Shown piece by piece: positions 1 to 10,119 of a stretch of 64,000 nt of DNA. The translations under genes and the position numbers were made by a program. Below the pieces are notes generated by a model. It saw nothing but the letters and a program-made list of their open reading frames with translations, had not been told where the DNA came from and ran no database searches. Source of the DNA: Hahella chejuensis KCTC 2396 (GTDB lineage: Bacteria > Pseudomonadota > Gammaproteobacteria > Pseudomonadales > Oleiphilaceae); the NCBI RefSeq assembly GCF_000012985.1, contig NC_007645.1, forward strand, positions 6,040,001 through 6,104,000, written 5' to 3'. Positions within the stretch are counted from its first letter, which is position 1; each line of letters starts with the position of its first letter.

Positions 1-390
1 TGTCATAGCAAGCATCACCAGAATCACAAAAGCCACGAAGCCTACTGTTATATAAGGGCGCTTAGTTATTTCTTGGATAAAATTTTGAATATCCAGCACC
101 AGCAAGAAGCCCGCCGCAAAGTGCAATGTCGCATAGAACCAGGAATAAAGCCCCAGCATTCTTCGGTAGCGAACCAACCAACGTAGCTTTAACCATTGAT
201 TTACTGGAGTGACCGCAAGCGTTATTAATAGGAAGTTCAAAGCCCAAAGGCCTGAAAAGCGCGTAATCGCTTCACCAGGATCTGGCCCTAAGTCTCGGGA
301 GACGACCCGGTACATCAAGAACACTAATGGCCCTAGAGATAGCAAAAATATTCCCCACCAACGAGCTACGCCCCATTTATTTGCAGCCAT
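1..390 (-). CDS. msrQ: MsrQ, heme-binding membrane subunit of the MsrPQ methionine sulfoxide reductase (partial, N-terminal part)
   Basis: The reading frame is open from an ATG at 390 to the window edge, so 130 N-terminal residues are visible and the C-terminus lies outside. MsrQ is the inner-membrane b-type cytochrome that passes electrons to periplasmic MsrP. Three hydrophobic segments can be seen (about residues 12–27, 48–61 and 84–100), and the family motif RRMLGLYSWFYATLH ends in His90, a likely heme ligand. A good ribosome site, AAGGAAG, precedes the ATG. The start lies one base after the msrP stop, so the two genes form one operon. Identification rests on the motif and on the msrP neighbour. 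Confidence 0.93.
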   Translation of the reverse strand, partial: MAANKWGVARWWGIFLLSLGPLVFLMYRVVSRDLGPDPGEAITRFSGLWALNFLLITLAVTPVNQWLKLRWLVRYRRMLGLYSWFYATLHFAAGFLLVLDIQNFIQEITKRPYITVGFVAFVILVMLAMT

Positions 391-391
391 G

Positions 392-1402
392 TTAGTAGTT
401 CTTCCTTAAGTCAAAACCCGCGTAGAGACTCGCCACCTCATCTGCATAGCCATTGAACATAAGGGTATCTATGCGCTTAGGTCCAAATAATCCACCAGGT
501 AAACGTCGTTCTGTTTTCTGGCTCCAGCGGGGGTGGTCAACATTAGGGTTTACGTTGGCGTAGAAGCCATACTCGTTGGGAGCCAAAGCACTCCATGTCG
601 TATACGGCTCCTCCCTCATGAATTTAATCCCAACAATCGACTTAATACTTTTAAAGCCATATTTCCATGGAGTCACCAACCGTATCGGGGCGCCGTTTTG
701 ATTTGGGAGGATTTTGCCGTAAAGGCCGACTGCCGCCAGAGTAAGAGGATGCATAGCCTCGTCAATTCTCAACCCTTCTCTATAGGGCCACTCAATGCTG
801 CTAAATAGTGAGCGCTGCCCAGGCATTTGCTCCGGTCTGACCAAAGTCTCAAAAGCGACATATTTCGCATGAGAATTAGGCTCAAACTTTTTCAGGATAT
901 TCGCCATGGGTATTCCAACCCAAGGAATCACCATCGACCAGGCTTCGACGCAACGCAGACGATACACACGCTCTTCCAGCTGACTTTCTTTGATTATATC
1001 TTCAAGCTGATAATTTCCAGGCTTTCCACAGTCACCATCCACTTTGATGGACCATGGCTGAATATCCAACTGCTCCGCATACTTGGATGGATCTGTTTTA
1101 TCAGTACCAAACTCATAGAAGTTGTTATAGCGAAGAATATCTTCGTAGGGTGTTTGCTCTTCAGAAGTATTAAAAGACCCGGCTTTAATGTTTTGAAACA
1201 GGGGAGCCGTCAACTTTTCCCATGCCTTCCTTGAAGGAGTAACCGCCGCACTTGCAGAGCTAGTACAACCAATTAATGACCCTGCAGCGGAGCTTGATAC
1301 CGCTGCGACCGCCACGCCTTTCATAAAGCTACGGCGGGACAGATAAGTTTTTTCGTCGGTTATCTCTGATGAAGGAATATCTGAAGAGGTTTTGATGAGC
1401 AT
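392..1402 (-). CDS. msrP: MsrP, periplasmic molybdopterin methionine sulfoxide reductase, catalytic subunit
   Basis: MsrP (formerly YedY) is a molybdopterin enzyme that reduces methionine sulfoxide in oxidised periplasmic proteins using electrons from MsrQ. The 336-residue product begins with a twin-arginine signal, SRRSFMKG around residues 22–29, followed by a hydrophobic stretch and a small-residue cleavage region, so it is exported folded by Tat. A cysteine near residue 150 in the context RLRCVEAWS is the expected molybdenum ligand. I chose ATG 1402 because GGAAGGA stands 8 bases upstream; the frame stays open 10 codons further upstream but has no ribosome site there. It is followed directly by msrQ. 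Confidence 0.95.
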   Translation of the reverse strand: MLIKTSSDIPSSEITDEKTYLSRRSFMKGVAVAAVSSSAAGSLIGCTSSASAAVTPSRKAWEKLTAPLFQNIKAGSFNTSEEQTPYEDILRYNNFYEFGTDKTDPSKYAEQLDIQPWSIKVDGDCGKPGNYQLEDIIKESQLEERVYRLRCVEAWSMVIPWVGIPMANILKKFEPNSHAKYVAFETLVRPEQMPGQRSLFSSIEWPYREGLRIDEAMHPLTLAAVGLYGKILPNQNGAPIRLVTPWKYGFKSIKSIVGIKFMREEPYTTWSALAPNEYGFYANVNPNVDHPRWSQKTERRLPGGLFGPKRIDTLMFNGYADEVASLYAGFDLRKNY

Positions 1403-1481
1403 CGAAGCGGTCCTTCCAACAAGGTGTAACAACTAAATCAATAATTCACACCTAGGTTAGACCGCGTGGATCAGAAAAAAT

Positions 1482-2318
1482 TCAATTGGCCTGCCGTTTC
1501 TTTTTTCTCCAGCGCTGCAGCGCCTGGAACGGACCTGAAATGGTGTACAGCAAAAAGCCGCCCAACAGCACCTGCGCAGGAGCCGTGGCAATGACCGCGT
1601 AGATCAATACAACGACCAGTATGGCGACAAAAGGCACTCGTCCTTTGAGGTCGAACTCCTTAAAGCTATAAAACAGAATGTTGCTGACCATCAATACGCC
1701 GGCGCCAGCGACAATCAGCACAGCGCCATAAGATAGCCAAATGGAGTGTTCCAATGTGTGCAATGTCCAAACCGTTCCCGCGACGACTGCAGCGGCGGAG
1801 GGGCTAGGGAGGCCAACAAAGTACTTTTTATCCACCGACCCTATCTGGGTATTAAATCTAGCTAATCGTAGCGCTGCGCCCGCTACATAAATAAAAGCAG
1901 CGACCCAGCCAATTTTCCCCAAGTCAGAGAGTGTCCAGGTGAAAGCTACTAGCGCAGGAGCCACACCAAACGCCACCATATCAGCCAGACTGTCATACTC
2001 GGCGCCAAACGCGCTTTGCGTATTGGTCAAGCGCGCCACTCGCCCATCCAAGCCATCGAGAATCATGCATATGAATATCGCAATGGCGGCATTCTCAAAG
2101 TTTCCATGCATTGCGGCGACAATAGCGTAAAAGCCTGAAAACAAGGACCCCGTAGTAAAAAGGTTGGGTAACAAGTATACCCCTCTCCGCCGCACCTTGG
2201 CCCCACCGACGACTTCTTCTTCAACAACTTCAGCCCCTGCAACCGTTTCATCTTTGCGGGGGACATCAGCCTTGATGTCAGCAAGCTCGACTTCTTTTTT
2301 AGAGTTTGAAGAGGTCAT
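1482..2318 (-). CDS. pssA: CDP-diacylglycerol–serine O-phosphatidyltransferase
   Basis: PssA condenses CDP-diacylglycerol with serine to give phosphatidylserine, the precursor of phosphatidylethanolamine. The protein (278 residues) has an acidic, hydrophilic N-terminal extension of about 45 residues, then a multi-pass membrane domain. The CDP-alcohol phosphotransferase signature is complete: D88-G-x-D91-G-x-x-A-R, G105, D109 and D113. It is therefore the integral-membrane type II PssA, not the PLD-like enzyme of E. coli. It lies downstream of ilvC on the same strand but behind a strong terminator, so it probably has its own promoter in 2319–2383. PssA downstream of ilvC is also seen in pseudomonads. 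Confidence 0.94.
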   Translation of the reverse strand: MTSSNSKKEVELADIKADVPRKDETVAGAEVVEEEVVGGAKVRRRGVYLLPNLFTTGSLFSGFYAIVAAMHGNFENAAIAIFICMILDGLDGRVARLTNTQSAFGAEYDSLADMVAFGVAPALVAFTWTLSDLGKIGWVAAFIYVAGAALRLARFNTQIGSVDKKYFVGLPSPSAAAVVAGTVWTLHTLEHSIWLSYGAVLIVAGAGVLMVSNILFYSFKEFDLKGRVPFVAILVVVLIYAVIATAPAQVLLGGFLLYTISGPFQALQRWRKKKRQAN

Positions 2319-2383
2319 ATATCACTCAATAATTTCCAATAGAGCAAACAACTATACATGAGAGCAGGATTAGACAACCAGTC

Positions 2384-2413
2384 CCAAAAAAAACGCGGCT
2401 TACGCCGCGTTTT
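2384..2413 (-). terminator. Rho-independent terminator after ilvC
   Basis: The stem is AAAACGCGGC pairing with GCCGCGTTTT around a 4-base loop (2400–2403). On the minus strand it is followed by a long run of T. It stands 24 bases past the ilvC stop and separates the ilvIHC genes from pssA. Confidence 0.9.
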
Positions 2414-2436
2414 CAGGTTTATAGCCTTATCGCTGA

Positions 2437-3462
<1,026 letters not shown>

Positions 3463-3493
3463 CTATTTCTGTGCGCGCTCGCGCCCTTACTCG

Positions 3494-3985
3494 TTAAACT
3501 GATAATGTTTTTTCACCGCGCGCAATACCGGACACTCCGCTGCGCACGACTTCTAACACACTGCTTTTTCCAATCGCCTGGATAAAAGCATCTAATTTGT
3601 CGCTGTCTCCGGTTAATTGAACGGTATAGACCGTACTGGTCACGTCAACAATCTGGCCCCGGAAAATATCAGCCGTTCTCTTTATTTCAGCTCTTAATGC
3701 GCCACTGGCTTTAAGCTTGATCAACATCAGCTCACGTTCAATATGTGCGCCCTCTGTCAAATCGACTACTTTCACGACTTCCACCAACTTGTTCAGTTGT
3801 TTGGTAATCTGCTCAATAACCCTGTCTGAGCCTATCGTCGTGACGGTTAGCCTTGAGAGCGTAGCATCTTCAGTGGGCGCCACGGTCAGCGTTTCAATGT
3901 TGTAATTCCGCTGCGAAAACAGCCCAACGACTCGAGACAAAGCGCCAGGCTCGTTTTCCAGTAGCATAGATATAATTCGACGCAT
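3494..3985 (-). CDS. ilvH: Acetolactate synthase small (regulatory) subunit
   Basis: This is the regulatory subunit of acetohydroxyacid synthase; it activates IlvI and confers valine feedback inhibition. The 163-residue length matches E. coli IlvH. An N-terminal ACT domain (MRRIISMLLENEPGALSR) is followed by the conserved C-terminal domain. The ATG at 3985 has GGAGAGGG at good spacing and lies 5 bases after the ilvI stop. A longer frame starting at 4018 would overlap ilvI and adds a non-conserved leader, so I rejected it. Probably co-transcribed with ilvI and ilvC. Confidence 0.95.
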   Translation of the reverse strand: MRRIISMLLENEPGALSRVVGLFSQRNYNIETLTVAPTEDATLSRLTVTTIGSDRVIEQITKQLNKLVEVVKVVDLTEGAHIERELMLIKLKASGALRAEIKRTADIFRGQIVDVTSTVYTVQLTGDSDKLDAFIQAIGKSSVLEVVRSGVSGIARGEKTLSV

Positions 3986-3990
3986 GCCGT

Positions 3991-5718
3991 TTACACCCTC
4001 TCCGTTTTGCTGAGCCACATGTCTTTCATTGAGCCGCGCGCGACTTGCATCGGGTAAACGTGCTCATGAGGGTCAATGTATATATCGACAAACACCAATC
4101 GGTCTTTCATCGCAAAAGCTTTTTTCAAGCCATCCTCAAGCTCTTCCGGCTTACGAATGGTAATCCCGACGTGCCCGTACGCCTCAGCCAAGGCCATAAA
4201 GTCCGGCAGAGACTCCATATAAGACTGCGAGTGACGCGCCTCATAGTTCATATCCTGCCACTGGCGAACCATCCCCAAAGAACGGTTGTTCAGGTTGATA
4301 ATCTTTATGGGCAGATTGAACTGCTTACAGGTTGAGAGCTCTTGAATATTCATTTGAATACTGCCCTCGCCCGTCACGCAAACAACTTCTTCGTCTGGAA
4401 AGCTCAATTTAACGCCCATCGCGGCGGGTAGACCAAAGCCCATCGTTCCCAAACCGCCGGAGTTAATCCAACGATTGGGTTTGTTGAAGCGGTAATACTG
4501 CGCCGTAAACATCTGATGCTGGCCAACGTCGGTGGTGACATAGGCATTGCCTTCCGTAATCTTGCACAGCGTTTCAATTACCCGCTGCGGCTTGAGCATC
4601 TCGCTGTCGTCGGTACGATAGCGACCTCCGTGGTAAGCGCGCCATTCATCAATCTGCTTCCACCATGAGGTCAGCGCTTCCTTATCAGGACGTGAGTTAT
4701 CCTCTTTCACAAACGCAATCATATCGCGCAATACGGAAGCGGCTGGCCCTACGATAGGAACGTCAACCTGAACGGTTTTCGAGATGGATGCAGGGTCGAT
4801 ATCCACGTGGATAATTTTTGCGCCTGGGCAGAACTTTTCCGTCGCATTGGTGACGCGGTCATCAAATCGCGCGCCGACAGCCACAATCAGATCACTATGA
4901 TGCATAGCCATATTGGATTCATAGCTACCATGCATTCCCAACCAGCCAAGACTGTGTTTGTCATCAGCGGGAAAGCCGCCAATTCCCATCAGTGTCGTGG
5001 TCACTGGAAAGTTCAACTGATGTGACAGATCAACCAATTCTTTGGAGGCATGCCCAAGAACAATACCGCCGCCTGCGTATATAATGGGGCGTTTGGCCGC
5101 CATCATCATATCCACCGCTTTTCTTATCTGCCCGGCATGTCCGCGAGTAGGCGGACTGTATGAACGCATTTTTACCTTTTTGGGGTATACGTACTCGTAC
5201 CTCTCGTTGGGCGTAGTCATATCCTTAGGAATATCGACTACGACTGGCCCAGGACGACCAGTGGAGGCCAGATAAAAGGCTTTTTTCAATACGACGGGGA
5301 TTTCACTAGGATCTCTGACACTCAGGTTATGCTTCACGACAGGACGAGAAACACCCATCATGTCAGTCTCCTGAAACGCGTCTTCGCCAATCAGTGTAGA
5401 GGGAACCTGCCCACACAGCACCACCATGGGAATCGAATCCATGTAGGCTGTCGCAATACCTGTCACGGTATTGGTGGCGCCAGGGCCTGAAGTCACCAGA
5501 ACTACGCCAGGCTTGCCGGTCGCCCGAGCATAACCATCCGCCATATGGGCGGCAGCTTGCTCATGTCTCACCAGGATATGCTTTACTTTGTTTTGGCGAA
5601 ACAGCGCGTCATATATATGAAGCACTGCGCCGCCAGGATATCCATATATGTATTCGATACCCTCGTCTTGCAGAAAGCGCACGATCATATCGGCGCCGGA
5701 TAACATTTCTGCCGTCAC
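3991..5718 (-). CDS. ilvI: Acetolactate synthase large (catalytic) subunit
   Basis: IlvI is the thiamine-diphosphate- and FAD-dependent catalytic subunit that joins pyruvate with pyruvate or 2-oxobutyrate, the first common step of branched-chain amino acid synthesis. It has 575 residues. The catalytic glutamate lies in [17 protein letters not shown] near residue 53. The thiamine-binding motif reads GEGSIQMN rather than the usual GDGS, a conservative change that I recall from pseudomonad homologues. The start is GTG at 5718 with GAGGAAG just upstream; ATG at 5706 is too far from that site. It heads ilvI-ilvH-ilvC and has a long upstream leader. Confidence 0.96.
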   Translation of the reverse strand: MTAEMLSGADMIVRFLQDEGIEYIYGYPGGAVLHIYDALFRQNKVKHILVRHEQAAAHMADGYARATGKPGVVLVTSGPGATNTVTGIATAYMDSIPMVVLCGQVPSTLIGEDAFQETDMMGVSRPVVKHNLSVRDPSEIPVVLKKAFYLASTGRPGPVVVDIPKDMTTPNERYEYVYPKKVKMRSYSPPTRGHAGQIRKAVDMMMAAKRPIIYAGGGIVLGHASKELVDLSHQLNFPVTTTLMGIGGFPADDKHSLGWLGMHGSYESNMAMHHSDLIVAVGARFDDRVTNATEKFCPGAKIIHVDIDPASISKTVQVDVPIVGPAASVLRDMIAFVKEDNSRPDKEALTSWWKQIDEWRAYHGGRYRTDDSEMLKPQRVIETLCKITEGNAYVTTDVGQHQMFTAQYYRFNKPNRWINSGGLGTMGFGLPAAMGVKLSFPDEEVVCVTGEGSIQMNIQELSTCKQFNLPIKIINLNNRSLGMVRQWQDMNYEARHSQSYMESLPDFMALAEAYGHVGITIRKPEELEDGLKKAFAMKDRLVFVDIYIDPHEHVYPMQVARGSMKDMWLSKTERV

Positions 5719-6007
5719 GTCTTCCTCTCTTAATACGCGCAGAATGCGTCAGCGCGAATTAGGGCTGGTTGCTAATAACTTCCACTCAAATATAGACCCA
5801 AAAGGATACATATGGTGGACGCCGCCACACTAGCTGTTTATCGCGAGAGGTTATCTCTTGACTTGCTCACACATGCCTGTTGGGCATTTACTCAAAGACT
5901 GCTCCTGGTGTTAGGAGTCTGTGGTCTGCAGATATCGTGTGGTCATAATCGCCCGTAGCTTTGTTGGTTTTGCCGTAAAAGTTACGCCGATGTTCGAGCA
6001 ATCGACA
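5719..6007 (-). other. Long untranslated leader before ilvI
   Basis: No gene is supported in this stretch. On the minus strand it holds several short hairpins: one around 5896–5921, TGCC/GGCA near 5868–5884, and CGCGC/GCGCG just before the ilvI ribosome site. There is no hairpin followed by T residues, and the tiny open frames have no runs of Ile, Val or Leu codons, so a classical attenuator is not shown. Lrp-type control of ilvIH is known in enterics; nothing here proves it. Confidence 0.35.
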
Positions 6008-6035
6008 ATTCTGACATCCCGTCCGTCTCTGTCAA
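6008..6035 (-). promoter_or_regulatory. Candidate sigma-70 promoter for ilvI-ilvH-ilvC
   Basis: On the minus strand a perfect -35 box TTGACA (6030–6035) is followed after 16 bases by CAGAAT (6008–6013, 4 of 6 consensus). Transcription from here would give a leader of about 280 bases before ilvI. This is a pattern match only. Confidence 0.45.
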
Positions 6036-6155
6036 TAGAAAATACACATTTCACGGCTTCCGCGGCTTTACCAATGCTGCGCTTTCATCTATCTTTCCGG
6101 TATTATGTACTCTCTGTTGTTTATGAATTTCAGTGGCTTGGAGATCCTTGATTTT

Positions 6156-6599
6156 ATGCGTACAGCCATCTTTTCCGTTTTTTTGTTAAGTATCAGTTCA
6201 CTGTCCTTTGCAAGCGGCGTGTATAAGTGGACCGATGAGAATGGCGTTATCCACTACTCTGATAAAAAACCGGATTTTAAAACCAGTGAAGAACTCAACG
6301 TTCAAACAGGAACACCGACTAAAGAAAGACAAGACTTGAATGAACAGTCTCAACAGCTAAGCGACCAGCAGGAATTGGAAAAAATCAGGGCGCAACAAGC
6401 TCAAGAAAATGCTGAGGCCGATGCTCAATTAAAAGAAATGTGCGCCCAGCTAAAAGAGTACCTGCAAACTATGACGAATAGCGCACGTATTCGCGAAAAG
6501 CAGGAAGACGGTAGCTTACGATATTTAACGCCTGAAGAAATACTGGATAAGCGCAAAAGCACACAGAAAAGAATTGACGAGATGTGCGGAGAGCTATAA
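6156..6599 (+). CDS. Secreted DUF4124 domain protein
   Basis: This 147-residue protein has a clear Sec signal (MRTAIFSVFLL, cleavage near ASG at about residue 21). A DUF4124 module follows at once, recognisable by YKWTDENGVIHYSDK, a small WW-like fold common in periplasmic proteins of Pseudomonas relatives. The rest (about 60–147) is charged and Gln/Glu-rich, probably a coiled coil, with two cysteines. ATG 6156 is chosen because it starts the signal peptide. Function is unknown; it lies alone between ilvI and clpB and converges on clpB. Confidence 0.8.
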   Translation: MRTAIFSVFLLSISSLSFASGVYKWTDENGVIHYSDKKPDFKTSEELNVQTGTPTKERQDLNEQSQQLSDQQELEKIRAQQAQENAEADAQLKEMCAQLKEYLQTMTNSARIREKQEDGSLRYLTPEEILDKRKSTQKRIDEMCGEL

Positions 6600-6610
6600 G
6601 CGCTCCGCAC
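6584..6610. other. Inverted repeat between convergent DUF4124 gene and clpB
   Basis: GTGCGGAG (6584–6591) pairs with CTCCGCAC (6603–6610), and the stop codon of the DUF4124 gene sits in the loop. Neither strand has a T run afterwards, so it may be a weak bidirectional terminator or a 3'-end stabiliser. Confidence 0.4.
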
Positions 6611-6620
6611 TCCTGTCATG

Positions 6621-9200
6621 CTATTTCCGCCTAAACACCAACTTACCACCTTCCACTTCCACTGCAATTACATCCCCCCGCTGAAACTCGCCATTGAGTA
6701 TAGATTGAGCTAACGGGTTCTCTACGCGTTGCTGTATCGCCCGTTTCAGCGGGCGCGCTCCGTATATGGGATCAAAACCTACTTCCGCCAATGTCGCCAT
6801 AGCTTCCGCGCTCAGTTCCACTTTCAGATCTTGTTCTTGCAAACGACGATTCAAAATTTCCAGCTGAATCAGCGCGATGCCGCGAATTTGTTCAGCGGTT
6901 AACGGATGGAAGACGACCACCTCGTCGATTCGGTTGATGAACTCTGGGCGGAAGTGCCTGCCAACCACTTCCAGCACAGCGTCTTTTATTTCGTTGTAGT
7001 TTTCATCCTGTCCGCCCATCGCTTGAATCAGGTCAGACCCTAGGTTAGAAGTCATAACAATGACTGTATTGCGAAAGTCTACCGTACGCCCCTGTCCATC
7101 CGTCAGGCGACCGTCTTCAAGCACTTGCAGCAAGATGTTGAATACATCTGGATGCGCCTTTTCCACTTCATCCAAAAGCAGGACAGAATAGGGCTTGCGT
7201 CTGACAGCTTCAGTCAAATAGCCGCCCTCTTCATAGCCCACATAGCCCGGAGGCGCGCCAATTAATCTCGCGACGGAATGCTTTTCCATAAACTCCGACA
7301 TATCGATGCGCACCATCGCTTCTTCAGTGTCAAACAGGAAGCCCGCCAGAGACTTACATAGTTCCGTTTTACCAACCCCTGTCGGTCCCAAGAACAGAAA
7401 CGAACCGTTCGGACGATTGGGGTCGCTCAAACCCGCCCTGGAGCGACGCACAGCATTAGCAACCGCCACGACGGCTTCATCCTGTCCTATCACACGCTGA
7501 TGCAATGCTTCTTCCATGCGCAATAGCTTCTCACGCTCGCCTTCGAGCATTTTAGCGACCGGGATACCGGTCCACTTGGAGACGATTTCAGCAATTTCCT
7601 CTTCTGAAACCTTATTGCGTAGCAAGCGCATTTCCAGCATTTCCGCCTGGCTCGCCATATCCAGCTGCTTCTCCAGTTCAGGAATACGCCCGTATTGAAG
7701 TTCTGACATTCGAGTCAGGTCGCCCTGTCTGCGGGCGTTTTCCAAGTCCACTCGAGCCTGTTCCAGCTGGCTCTTGATTTGCTGCGTACCTTGTAGCGCC
7801 GCTTTTTCAGAGCTCCACACTTCTTCAAGATCCGCAAATTCCTTTTCCATCTCATCAATTTGCGTATTCAGCTCATCCACGCTTTTTTTGGATGCCGCAT
7901 CCTTCTCTTTTTTCAGCGCTTCCCGCTGCATCTTCAACTGAATCAAGCGGCGCTCCAATCTATCCAGCGGCTCGGGCTTGGAATCTATCTCCATCCGAAT
8001 CTGACTGGCGGCTTCGTCGACCAAATCTATAGCTTTGTCAGGCAGCTGGCGGTCTGTAATGTATCGATGCGACAACTTCGCCGCTGCGATGATGGCGCTG
8101 TCAGTGATTTCAACTCCATGGTGAACCTCGTAGCGCTCCTTCAAGCCACGCAATATTGCGATGGTATCCTCAACATTCGGCTCATCCACCAACACTTTCT
8201 GAAAGCGACGCTCCAAAGCAGCGTCCTTTTCAATGAACTCACGGTATTCATCCAATGTCGTGGCCCCAACGCAATGCAGCTCTCCCCGAGCCAATGCAGG
8301 CTTTAACATATTGCCTGCGTCCATCGCGCCCTCCGCCTTCCCTGCGCCAACCATAGTATGGAGCTCATCGATAAATAAAATGATCTGCCCCTCTTGCTTC
8401 GCCAATTCATTGAGAACCCCCTTCAGACGCTCCTCGAACTCGCCGCGGAATTTGGCCCCTGCTATCAGAGCTCCCATATCCAAAGCCAGTACGCGCTTAT
8501 TTTTCAGCCCTTCAGGAACTTCACCATTCACAATACGTTGCGCGAGCCCTTCCACAATGGCGGTTTTACCTACACCCGGTTCGCCAATCAAAACAGGATT
8601 GTTTTTGCGACGACGCTGCAACACTTGAATCGTTCTGCGGATTTCATCGTCCCGGCCAATAACTGGGTCCAACTTGCCTTCCGTCGCCCGGGAGGTAAGG
8701 TCGATGGTGAAGCGATCGAGCGCCTGACGACTCTCTTCCGCCCCTTGATCTTGCACTTTTTCACCGCCACGCATAGTCTCTATCGCCCTCTCCAGTCTTT
8801 GTTTATCAGCACCGCATTCTTTTAGCAGCTTTCCAACGACTCCCCGGTCATCCACTGCCGCTAAAAGCACCAGCTCACTGGAAATAAATTGATCACTGCG
8901 CTTCTGCGCAAGCTTATCCGCCAGGTTCAATAGTCGCCCCAAATCATTGGATAAGTGAACGTCCGCGTCAGAGCCCTGAACCTGCGGGAGCTTATCCAGT
9001 TCCTGCGCCAGCAGGGACTTAAAGCGAGCCACGTCAACGCCGGCTTGCTGTAACAATGGCGCGGTGGAGCCTCCAGACTGATTCAACAGTGATTGGAATA
9101 AGTGGACAGGCTCTATGAAGTTATGATCTTTACCCAAAGCAAGCGACTGGGCTTCTGATATCGCCATCTGGAGACGGCTGGTGAATTTATCAAATCGCAT
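6621..9200 (-). CDS. clpB: ClpB, ATP-dependent disaggregating chaperone
   Basis: ClpB is the Hsp100 hexamer that, with DnaK, pulls polypeptides out of aggregates after heat stress. The 859-residue product has all expected parts: an N-terminal Clp_N repeat domain (1–150), a first AAA+ domain with Walker A GEPGVGKT, a long coiled-coil middle domain (about 400–530), and a second AAA+ domain with GPTGVGKT and the [23 protein letters not shown] segment. The family start MRFDKFT is the ATG at 9200, with GGGG eight bases upstream; ATG 9206 is too close to that site. A sigma-32 promoter lies about 60 bases upstream. Confidence 0.97.
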   Translation of the reverse strand: MRFDKFTSRLQMAISEAQSLALGKDHNFIEPVHLFQSLLNQSGGSTAPLLQQAGVDVARFKSLLAQELDKLPQVQGSDADVHLSNDLGRLLNLADKLAQKRSDQFISSELVLLAAVDDRGVVGKLLKECGADKQRLERAIETMRGGEKVQDQGAEESRQALDRFTIDLTSRATEGKLDPVIGRDDEIRRTIQVLQRRRKNNPVLIGEPGVGKTAIVEGLAQRIVNGEVPEGLKNKRVLALDMGALIAGAKFRGEFEERLKGVLNELAKQEGQIILFIDELHTMVGAGKAEGAMDAGNMLKPALARGELHCVGATTLDEYREFIEKDAALERRFQKVLVDEPNVEDTIAILRGLKERYEVHHGVEITDSAIIAAAKLSHRYITDRQLPDKAIDLVDEAASQIRMEIDSKPEPLDRLERRLIQLKMQREALKKEKDAASKKSVDELNTQIDEMEKEFADLEEVWSSEKAALQGTQQIKSQLEQARVDLENARRQGDLTRMSELQYGRIPELEKQLDMASQAEMLEMRLLRNKVSEEEIAEIVSKWTGIPVAKMLEGEREKLLRMEEALHQRVIGQDEAVVAVANAVRRSRAGLSDPNRPNGSFLFLGPTGVGKTELCKSLAGFLFDTEEAMVRIDMSEFMEKHSVARLIGAPPGYVGYEEGGYLTEAVRRKPYSVLLLDEVEKAHPDVFNILLQVLEDGRLTDGQGRTVDFRNTVIVMTSNLGSDLIQAMGGQDENYNEIKDAVLEVVGRHFRPEFINRIDEVVVFHPLTAEQIRGIALIQLEILNRRLQEQDLKVELSAEAMATLAEVGFDPIYGARPLKRAIQQRVENPLAQSILNGEFQRGDVIAVEVEGGKLVFRRK

Positions 9201-9263
9201 CTGCATTACCCCAAAATTCCGATGTTACCCGCGCGCACCATGACGCAGTTTCAATTAACGAAA

Positions 9264-9292
9264 ATGTGGGGCCACACTCTGAAAGCTTCAAG
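9264..9292 (-). promoter_or_regulatory. Sigma-32 (heat-shock) promoter of clpB
   Basis: On the minus strand CTTGAAG (9286–9292) is separated by 14 bases from CCCCACAT (9264–9271). This closely matches the sigma-32 consensus CTTGAAA–N11–16–CCCCAT. Its place about 60 bases before clpB, a classic heat-shock gene, supports it. Confidence 0.85.
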
Positions 9293-9339
9293 GCTGTACG
9301 CGAGGAGGATAAAGAAAGTGAACTGGATTTTGACCTATC

Positions 9340-10119
9340 TCAAGCCCGAATATTCTCTGGAGAAGAGTCCAGCCAAATAACTGACGCCATACGTCCCGTT
9401 ACGCCATCTCTACGGTAGGAGAAAAATCTGTCTGAGTCCGTGTAAGTGCAACAGTCGCCTCCGAAAACTTGTGTAATTCCGAGGCTATGCAGCCTACGCC
9501 GAGCCAGAGCGTACAAGTCCGCACGCCACTTACCGGCCTCAGGGGATGAAGGGGTAAAGCAAGCAGCAGAGGCCGAATCCTGTGCGACAAAAGCATCCAT
9601 TACTTCCTGTCCAACTTCGAAAGCCGCCTGACTAATCGCAGGTCCAAGCCAAACCAACAACTCTGTCGGCTCATTAAAACATTTGGCGGTATTTTCTAGC
9701 ACACCAGCGGCCAGTCCCCGCCAACCTGCATGAGCCGCGGCCACAGAGGAGCCATCAGATGCAGCGAATAGTACGGGAAGACAGTCTGCAGTCAGGATGC
9801 AACATGCTTGCTGTAACTGAGATGTAAACGCAGCATCAGCGCGAGGAACCTGAGCAGGCTTTACATCATTCAACATGGCCACATCAACGCCATGCACCTG
9901 TTCTAACCAATGGAAACGATCAACAGGCAGGTTTGCTTCTGCGGCGAGGAGACGCCTATTAGTCTCGACAGAGCCAGCCTCATCCCCTACATGACCGCCA
10001 AGATTCATGCTGGCGAATTCCCGCTGGCTGGCCCCGCCAGTTCGCATCGTAACCAAGGAGCGGATATTGGCGGGAACGGGCCAATCAGGCCGAATTAGCT
10101 GCAATCTACTGGCCCCCAC
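9340..10119 (-). CDS. pgeF: PgeF/YfiH-type peptidoglycan editing factor (multicopper polyphenol oxidase family)
   Basis: This 259-residue protein belongs to the YfiH/LACC1 family. The E. coli member prevents misincorporation of serine into peptidoglycan stem peptides, while other members act on purine nucleosides. The metal-site motifs are present in order: QVHG, TADCLPVLF and AHAGWRGLAAG. Translation starts at a GTG placed directly after the TAG stop of rluD (TAG-GTG), indicating coupling. The order rluD-pgeF-clpB is conserved in many gammaproteobacteria. Which biochemical activity dominates here cannot be told from sequence. Confidence 0.9.
   Translation of the reverse strand: MGASRLQLIRPDWPVPANIRSLVTMRTGGASQREFASMNLGGHVGDEAGSVETNRRLLAAEANLPVDRFHWLEQVHGVDVAMLNDVKPAQVPRADAAFTSQLQQACCILTADCLPVLFAASDGSSVAAAHAGWRGLAAGVLENTAKCFNEPTELLVWLGPAISQAAFEVGQEVMDAFVAQDSASAACFTPSSPEAGKWRADLYALARRRLHSLGITQVFGGDCCTYTDSDRFFSYRRDGVTGRMASVIWLDSSPENIRA

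Noticed and set aside
5905-5946. 11-codon leader peptide (MTTRYLQTTDS) followed by a hairpin before ilvI, possibly an attenuator
   Set aside because: The peptide has only one Leu and no Ile or Val run, and the hairpin lacks a T tail, so attenuation is not supported.
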